From Planctomycetota bacterium (lineage in GTDB: Bacteria > Planctomycetota > Phycisphaerae > Phycisphaerales > UBA1924), in contig JAEYTB010000097.1 in the NCBI GenBank assembly GCA_023434205.1, positions 1 to 42,938 of the forward strand: DNA of 42,938 nt. Reading direction: 5' to 3'. Positions 17,304 through 26,300 of the stretch are shown here, piece by piece. Position 1 is the first letter of the stretch; each line of letters opens with the position of its first letter. The translations under genes and the position numbers were made by a program. The notes under the pieces were generated by a model. It made no database searches, was not told the origin of the DNA, and saw nothing but the letters and a program-made list of their open reading frames with translations.

Positions 17304-20300
17304 TTAGCGAAGTGAAAGTTGTGCGCCGGTCACGGCCATCTGCAGCTGCTCCTCGGTCATGGCCGGCGGACGGATCTCGTTCATCAGCTTGCGCTTGGGG
17401 ATCGAGGTTTCGAAGGGCGACAGGCCCAGGGCGTCCAGCCGCGAGAGCACCTCCCCAACCGAACGGATGAACTCGAGCGACTGCTGCTCCGCCGGGGAGC
17501 CGCTGGTGGCCCGCTCTTCCAGGTAGGCCCGGAAGCCGGCGCCGTCCGCCTCCTCGGTCTGCGTGCTGTAGTTGTCCCACGCCTCGCCGAGGGTGTCGCG
17601 GATGGTCTCGGTGCGGTTCACCAGCACCACGCGGCCCTCCGCATCGAGCTGCTGCTGGCCGTTCTCGTCAACGGCTTCCACGAATACCAGGCGGCGGTAC
17701 GAGTCCACGGCGGCCTCCACCGTGCTCATGGAAAGCCGGTTGACCGTGACCTGGTAGTCGCCGCCGGCGATGGTCGGGCGCGCCTTGAGCGGCAGGTCGC
17801 GGTACATCGAGCGACCGACCATGAACTCGACCAGGTCGTCCACGGACAGGTCCTTGGTGGCCACGCCCATCTCCTGGAGCGGGTCGCGGAGGGCCTTGCC
17901 GACCGTGACGGGGGTCGCGACCTGGCGGGTCTCGCTGTCGCGCGGGATGGCGCCGGCGAGCGTCGTCGCCGTGTTCGTGATCGACGGGCCCTCGCCCTTG
18001 AGGTCGATCTGCATCAGCTCACCCGTCCGGCCCGCGCGGGGGTCGCGGAACAGCTCGATCCGCACGCCATCCGTGAACTGCCGGTGGCCCAGCGTGAAGA
18101 GCTGCGGGTCGGCCCGGCCCGTGTCGGTGGAGAAGGTGGGCGCCGCGCCCGATCCGATGGTGGTCGGGACGACGTTGAAGTCGATGAAGCCCGAGGCGAT
18201 GAAGTCAACGCCCGAGTCGTTGGGCGTGAGGTCCGTGGGCGTCTCGAACACGTTGTCGAGCACCTGCCCGCTGCCGCGGAGCTGGATGCGGATCGCGTTG
18301 GCGATCACGCGGATGTTGGTGAGCGCGGTGAGATCGCCCAGCGTCGCGATGCCGGTGGTCGTCACGTTGAGCGAGCCGAAGGTCGTGAGCTTCTGGCCGC
18401 GGCCCATGGTGAAGCCGCCGTCGCCGGTGCGGATCGTGAAGTTGTCCGCGCTGTTGAAGCTGGACTCCAGGATGCGGCCGTTGGCCTGGAAGCCGTCGCT
18501 GAACACCGCCGTGGCGCCCCGCGGCGGGGAGCGGTCGGCGCCCAGCGTGAGGCCGCCGAGCTGGCGGGTGGCCCCGATGCTGGCGTTGAACATGAAGGGC
18601 GTGGTGTCGCCGTCCGCCGCGGCGGTGCTCAGCAGCGTGAGCAGCGGGTTGGTGGCGTTCGCATCGGCGTCGATGGCGTTGCGGAAGAACAGGCTGCCGG
18701 CCCCGCCGTTGAGGGTGCTGTCCGCCGTGATCCGCAATGCGTCGGCGAAGGTCATGCCGCCGATGGTGGTCATCGTCGTGCCGACCTTGGTGATGCCGTC
18801 GGCGTTGGTGCTGATGCGGGCGAGCGCCGCCATGCCGCCCACCGTGCCGAAGAAGCGGGTCTCGCCGCTGGAGCTGCTGTTGACCGTCAGGGCCCGCGGC
18901 GAGCCGGCGTCGTCGCTGTCGATCGTGCCGTTGAAGGTGATGTCCTGGGCCTCGATGACGACGTCCTCGCCCAGCACCAGGCCCGCGTTGTAGGTCTGGT
19001 CGCCGGTGGTGTTGACCGACGCCCCATTGAGACGGGCCTGGCCGTTGGAAGTGACGGTGGTGAGGCGGGTGACACCGCCGACCACGCCGTTGAACGTGGA
19101 GACTCCGCCCGTGGCGGCGGTGATCAGGTTGTGGCCCCCGTCCACCGTGCCGCCGTAGGTGATGTTGCCCGCCGCGGTGGCGACCGTGACGTCGCCGCTG
19201 AGGATGAGGTTGCCCGTGAGGGTGATGTCGCCCGCGACGGAGCTGTCCATGACGCCGTCGGAGGTGAGCACGCCGGTGTAGGACTGAGCGCCGGTGGTGG
19301 CGACGTCATGGGCGGAGATGTTCGCCGCCTGGACCGTCAGCGACGAGAGGCGGTTGGTCTGCCCGATGTTGCTGATGAAGTTGACGTTGCCCGAGCCGGC
19401 ATTGACGGCCAGCGCGCTCTCCGGGCTGGCGTTGACCTCGCCCGTGACGGTGATGTTGTTGCCGACCCCGCCCGCGGAGGTGATCGACGAGTCGCCGGCC
19501 AGCGTGAGCGGCCCGGTGATCTCGATCGTGCCGTTGGTGGTGGAGGCCAGGGCGCCGTTGAGCGTGAGAGCGCCCGTGATGCTCTGGCCGCCTGCGGTCG
19601 TGACGCTCCGCAGCGAGGCCGTGCCGCTGGTGGAGGACAAGCTCGCCAGCGCGCTCGTGCCGCCGATGGCGTCGGCGACCGTCACCGTGCCGCCGGTGGC
19701 GAGGAACGTCAGCGCCCGCGCGGTGGCGTCAGAGTTGATTGTCGAGCCGAACGTCAGCGCCGAGCCCTGGAACGTCGTGTTGGCGTTCAAGATCACCGCG
19801 TCGTTGATGGTCTGCGCGCCCGTCGTGCGGACGTTGCCGCCGAAGAACGCCGTGCCGCCCGCGTTGGTCGTGAGCGTGCCCAGCGCGTTGGTCTGGCCGA
19901 TCGCCCCGGCGAAAACGGTGTTCATCCCCGCGGCGGTATTCACCGTCAGGTTGCGGTTGCCCGTCGCCGAGTTGATCGTCGAGCCGAACGTCACGCTGCC
20001 GTTGCTGGCGAACGTGACGTTTGCGTCCAGCGAGACCGCGTCGCCGTAGTCCTGTGCGCCCAGCGAGCGGACCGCGGCCCCGCGGACGGTCAGCGTCCCG
20101 CCCGCGTCGGTGGTGATGGTCCCCAGCTCGCCGCCGGCCGTGTTGCCGATGCTGCCGTTGAAGACCGTTGTGGGCGAGTTGATCGTCAGGCTGTTGCCCT
20201 CGGTCGCGGCCGAGAGCACCGTGTTCAGCGTGACCGAGATCGAGCCCGACATGAGCACGGAGTTGTCCAGCGTCAGGCCGTCGTTGAACAGGATCGTGGA

Positions 20301-23300
20301 CCCGCTGAGGTCGCCGCCAATCGTCGTGCTGCCGGTATAGGTCTGGCCGTTGCTGGTCGTGACGAACGTGAACTCGTTGTTCGTCCCCGTCACGCTCAGG
20401 TTGCTCAGCGCCAGCGTCTGGCCCACCGACCCGCCGACCCCGACGCTGCCCTGGCCCGCGTTCATGGTCAGGTTCCGCGGCGAGCCGACGCTGTTCACCG
20501 TGCCGGTGATCCGGATGTCGTCCGAGGCGGTGAGGCCCGCGGTCTCGATCGACGCGTCCGCGCCCACCAGCAGGTCGCCGGAGATGTTGATCGCCCCCGC
20601 CACGCTGGAGTTGAGGTCGCCCTCGAGCGTGACCGCGCCGGTGTAGCTCTGCCCCTGGCGAGTCTGCACGCTCAGCAGGAAGATCTCATCGCCGGTCGCC
20701 GAGAGCGAGCCGAGCCGCTCGCTGAGGCCCACGTCCTGCAGCGTCACAAAGCCGGCGGTGCCGGAGTTGAGCGTCAGCTGGCGGTCTTGGGCCGCGGCGT
20801 CCGCGTCCACCTCGCCGTTGATGGTGATGTCCGCGCCCGTCGCGACCCCGCCGCTGTCGGTGGTGTCGAGGGTCACGTTGGCCCCCACGATCACCTTGTC
20901 GTTGATCGTGATGGCCTGGCCCGCCGTGCGGATGTCCGCCAGCAGCACGGTGCTCGCGCCCGAGCCGTCCAGCGTGACCGAGGCGTCGTCGATGCCGCTC
21001 AGCAGGGCCTCCACCCGGATCGCCGCGCCGGTGTCCGCGGCGACCAGCGCCACCGGGTCCTGGAACGTGACGGCGGTGCGGACGAAGATCGTGCCCGTGC
21101 TGTCCGTGCGCCCGATGTTGATGTCCGCGAACCCGTCGCCCAGGCGGGCGATCTCGGCCGCGGTGAGGTGCATGTCGCCCGAGCCCTCAAGGCCCGTGCC
21201 GCCGAGGTAGATGTCCTTGCTCGCGTCGCCATGCTGGATCGAGAGCGTGACAGGCGCGCCGGGCGTGACGGCGTCGGCAAACTCGACGTCGCCGGCGATA
21301 AGGGTGAGCGAAGAGCCGTCCACCGCGAGCGTGTCGCTGAAGGTGATCGTGCCGGTGCCCGCGATGAGCGCGATATCGCCCAGCGTCTGTGCCGCGGCGT
21401 CGTTCTGGATCGCCCCGTTGCTGGTCGTCACGTTGCCGGTGTAGCTGATCAGGCTTGTCGCACGCAGCGAGGCGAGCGAGAGGTCGGCGATGGTCGTGAT
21501 GCCGCCCGTGGACGTGAGCCGCAGGGCGCTGCCCGCCACGCGCGACGCGTTGTCCATCGTCACCGTGCCGTTGCGGGCGTTGATGCGGTAGTCCATGCCG
21601 GCGATGCCGCCGCCGAACTGGCCGGCGACCACCGGCAGGCTGGCGCCGTTGATGTTCGCGTCCTGGCGGTACTGGAAGAAGCCGGGCGAGGTCGCGCCGC
21701 CCGCCGCGCCACGGAACACCGGGCTGTTGGTGACAAGGTCGGCCACCGCGGTGCCCGTGCCCACGCCCGCCGACAGCGTCATCGCGCTGGCGTTGACGTC
21801 CACGCCCGCGCCGAAGGTCAGGTTGCCCGCGCCCGAGAGCCCCGCGTTGAGCAGGATGCCGCCCGCGCCGGCCGCCGTGACGTCGCCGTTGATCGCCAGG
21901 GCGTTCTGCGCCTGCACGGCGTAGCTCGCGCCGCTGACCGCCGCGTTCTGGGTAATCGCGGCCCCGGCGAGCACCAGGTCGCCCGCGCCGGCGCTCACCA
22001 CGCCGTTGAGCGTCAGGTTGCCGCTGCCCGCGTCGATCGTGAGGTCGTCGTTGCCGGAGACCGCGTCCGCGAAGGTCGCGCCCGTCGAGCGGATCGTCGT
22101 CGCGGGGCTGTACAGCACCGCGCCGGTCACGCTCAGCGCACCCAGGCGGGTGGTCGTGCCGATGTTGCCGCCCAGCGCGATGTTGCCCGCGCCGCTGTCG
22201 AGCGTCAAGGACTGGCCGCCCGCGGTGGTGCCCTGAACCGTGCCCGCGAGCGTCAGGTCCGCGCCCGCGGCGTTGCCGCCGTCGGTGGTGTCGAGCGTCA
22301 CGCCCGAGCCCAGCACGATGGGGCCGGTGAGCGTGATCTCGTTGCCGTCGGTCACGATGTTCGCGCCCAGCGTGATGTCGCCCGCGCTGGTCAGGGACAC
22401 CGAAGCGTCGCCGTCGCCGAAGATCGCGCCCGTCACGCTGATCGTGCCGCCCGAGGGGGTCCGGATCACCGTCTCGTCGCGGAAGGTCACCGCGCCGATC
22501 GTGATGGCGTGCTGACCGTCGGCGCGGCCGATCGTGAGGCGGTCGAACCCGTCGGCCAGGGCCCCGATGTCCGCGGCGCCGAGCTGGAGCGTGCCCGCCC
22601 CGCCCGCGATGCCGATGGACGTCGCCGCGGCGCTGGGCTGGAGCGTGATCTGGCCCGTACCGGAGATCGAGTCCGCGCCGCCGCCGAACACCATGTCGTT
22701 GGCGGTGAAGGTGCCGTTGATGGCGCCCATGGCGAACGTGCTGCCAAGGGTGATCGTGGCCGTGCCCGCGTTGATCGCGGCGAAGGCCCCGCCGGCGGTC
22801 GTCGCGCCCCCGATGGAGATGTTGTCGTTGGTCGTGCTGATGTTGGCGTTGAGCGCGACCCCGCCGCCGGTCTGCGTGAAGGCGCCGGTGAGGGCGATCG
22901 AGCCGTCCACGGTCAGCGTGCCGGCGTTAGCGACCGTCATGGTGCCGCTGGCCAGGCTCGCCGCGCCCTGGTTGAGGTCGAAGTTGTTGCCCGTCAGGAT
23001 GATCCCGCCCGAGCCGGAACGCAGCAGCCCGAAGGTGGACGTGCCGCCGCCGGCCTGCTGCGCGATCTGGCCCGCGAAGATGTCCTCCGTCGTCACGTCA
23101 TTGGCCGACACGACGCCGAACGCGAGCAGCGGCACCGCGTTGGTGCCCGTGTCGCCGCCGATCGTGATGTTGCCGGTCGTGCCCGCGTCGAACTCGAGCT
23201 CCGCGACATCCGCCGCGGCCGCGGTCACCGCCCCGGTGATCTCGATGTTCGCGCCGGTGGAACCGGCCCCGGAGCTGTCCAGCGTGGTCGTGCCCGCCGC

Positions 23301-26300
23301 GAGCACCACATCGCCGTCGATGCTGATGGCCTCGTTGTCGGTGCTGATGCCCGACCCGCCGCCAAAGCTGGTGTCGCCCACGAGGCTGACCGTCGTCCCC
23401 GCGCCGGTGCTGGTGATGACGCCGGAGACGTCGATCACGCCCGAAGGCATCTGGAACACAACCGCGTCGCGCACCGTGAAGGTGCCCAGGCTCATCGTGC
23501 CGCTGCCGTTGCTGCGGCCCACGGTGATGCCGCTGAACCCATCGGCCAGCGCCGCCCAGGTCGCGTTGGTGATGTGCAGGCCGCCGACGCCCGGGTCCAC
23601 GCCGACGCCGATGTTCGTCCCCGCCGCGGCACCCTGGATCGTCAGCGCACCCGTGCCCGACACGCTGTCGGCCCCGCCGTTGAACGCCATGGCGTTGCCC
23701 GTCAGTGTGAAGGGGTTGGCGCCCAGCGAGAGCAGGCCGCCGAAGGTGAGGCCCGCCGTGCCGGCGTTGAGGCCGCCGATGGCCGCGCCGACGGTCACGT
23801 CGCCGTTGAAGCTGATGTTGTCGTTCGTGGTCGTCAGCGCCGCGTTGAGCTGCGTCGCGCCGGCGCCGGTCTGGCTGAAAGCCCCGTCCAGCGTCAGGGT
23901 GCCGCCCAGGGTCAGCGTCCCGCTGTTGTTCGCCGTGAACGTCCCGCCGCCGGTGGTGGTGACCGCGGCCAGCGTGAACGCGTTGCCGGACAGGGAAACG
24001 CCGCCCGCCGCGTTGGTGTTGACGGCGCCGCTCAGGGTGGTGCTGGTCGTGCCCGCGGCCTGCGAGAAGCTCGCCGCGGTGACGCTGCTGCCCGTCACGA
24101 CGTCCGCGCTCGTGATGGCGAGCTCGCCCAGGCGGGTGCCGCCGACCGCGCCGCCGAAGCTGATGTCTCCGCCGGTGCCCGCGACCAGCGTGAGGTCCTC
24201 GGCACCGGAGGTCGTGCCGGAGACGGTGCCGTCAAACGTTATGTTGTTGCCCACCGCCGTGAGGCTCGTGGTGTTGATGGAGACATCCGCCGTGAGCGTC
24301 ACGGCATCGCGGAAGCGCACGGCGTCGCCGGTCGTCAGGATGCTCGCGCCCAGGCTGATCCCGCCCGCGCCCGAGTCGACGTCGAAGGTTCCGGTGGTCA
24401 GGTTGCCGCCAAGGGTCACCGCCCCGGTGTGCGCCAGCGTGAACAGCCCGTTGCTGGTGCTGAACGTCCCGGCGCCGTTGGACGTGAACGTGGTGCCCGC
24501 GGAGCTGAAGTTACCGCCCGCGGTCGTGACCGCGGCGTTCACCGCCACCGCCGAGGTGCCCGTGATCGTGAACGACGCGTTCCCCGCGCCCGTCAGGGCC
24601 CCGGCCACCGTCGTCGTGCCGCCGCCGCCAGCGCGGAACACGACCGGATCGTTGAAAGTCGAGGCCGAGATGTTCAGGGCCTGAACGCCGGTGTTGCGGC
24701 CGATCGTGATCTGCGTGAAGCCGTCCGCCAGGGCGTTGATGTCGGTCGTCTGGAGGTCGAGCTCGCCCGCGTTGTTCACGGCGTTGCCGACGTTGATCGT
24801 GACGCCGTTGGTGCCCGACTGCAGCACGATGGAGCCCGTGCCCGTGACCGAGCCCGCGCCGCCGTTGAAGTTGATCTCGTCGCCCGTGAACGTCACGTTG
24901 TTGGCGCCCAGGCCCACCGTGCCGGTGAAGGCGATGATGCCGGTGCCCACCGTGAACTGGGCGCTGCTCCCCACCGTCGCGTTGCCGGTGATGCTGATGT
25001 TGTCGTTGGTTGTGGTGACGTTGGCGTTCAACGCGGCGGTTCCGCCGCCGGAGAACACCAGGCTGCCGTCCAACGTGGACGCGCCGTTAAGGGTGAGCGC
25101 GCCCGTGCTCACCACCGTCAGGCCCGAGCCCGCGGTCGTGTTGATCGTGCTTCCAAACGTGAAGTTGTTGCCCGTCACGTTCAGGCCGCCGCTGCTGGTG
25201 TCCACGGCGCCGCTGAAGCTGGTGGTGCCCGTGCCGGCCGACTGCACCATCCGCAGCATGTTCGCCGCCGCGGCCGACACGTCGTCGGCGGTGGTGATCG
25301 TCAGGATGCCGATCCGCGTACCCTGACCGATGCTGGTGAAGAACACGTCGCCCGAGCCGGCGTCGATCGTGAGGTTGTCCGCCCCGGCGGTCGTGCCGTT
25401 GAGCGTGCCGCTGAACGTCACGTCCCCGCCGCCCCCGGCGTTGGTGTCGATGACGATGTCGTTGCCCAGCGTCACGTTCGCCGCGAAGCTGACCGCGTCG
25501 TTGCTGGTGCTGATGTTGTTGGAGACAGTCACCGCGCCGGCGCCGGTCTGCGTGAACGCGCCGTCCAGGTTCAGCGCGCCGCCGATCGTCAGGGCGCCGC
25601 TGTTGTTGACGCTGAAGGTGCCGCCGTTGGTGGTCGTGGCGCCGCCGTTGACGCTGATGGCCGCGCCGGTCAGGCTGATCCCGGCCGCGTCCGTGGTGTC
25701 GAGCTGGCCGGAGTAGGTCGCGGAGTTGTCCGCGAGCGTCTGCGTGATGAACGTGGACGCGATGGCCCCTGCGGTGACATCATCGGCGCTGGTGATGGTG
25801 AACCCGCCCAGCCGCTGCGTGCCGCCCACCGCGCCGCCCAGCGTGATGTCCCCGCCCGTGCCCGCCCGCATCGTCAGGGCCTCGGTCGAGTCGGTCGTCG
25901 CCTCGATGGTCCCCGTGATGCCGATGTTCGCGCCCGCCGCAACCGCGCCGCCGTTGGTCGTGTCCAGCGTCACGCTCGTGCCCAGCACGACCGCGTCGTT
26001 GATCTGGATCGCCCCGCCCGCCGTCACGATGTTCGCGTCCAGGGTCGTCGTCGCGCCGCTGCCGTTGATCGTCACCGCGCCGTCGGTCGAGCCGGTGATC
26101 GCCCCGCTCACCAGCACCGAGCCGCCCGTCGCTGAGGCGTGGAAGACCATCGGGTCGCGGATCGCGAGCGCCCCGATCGTGATGTCGTGCGCCCCCGTCG
26201 TCGCCCGTCCGATGTTGATCTGGGTGAACCCGTTGGCGAGCGCCGCCATGTCCGCCGCCGTCAGTTCGAGGTCGCCGCCGGCAGCCCCGACGCTGATGGT

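Noticed and set aside
17319..26135. Very long plus-strand open frame (2938 codons) opposite the exoprotein gene
   Set aside because: Translation is Arg/Ala/Gly/Asp/Val-rich with no domain; it is the antisense shadow expected for GC-rich, strongly biased codons, while the minus strand encodes a clear TPS protein.
21110..26270. CRISPR or DNA tandem array in the exoprotein gene
   Set aside because: The periodicity is at protein level, irregular and poorly conserved in DNA; it is coding repeat, not a CRISPR or satellite.
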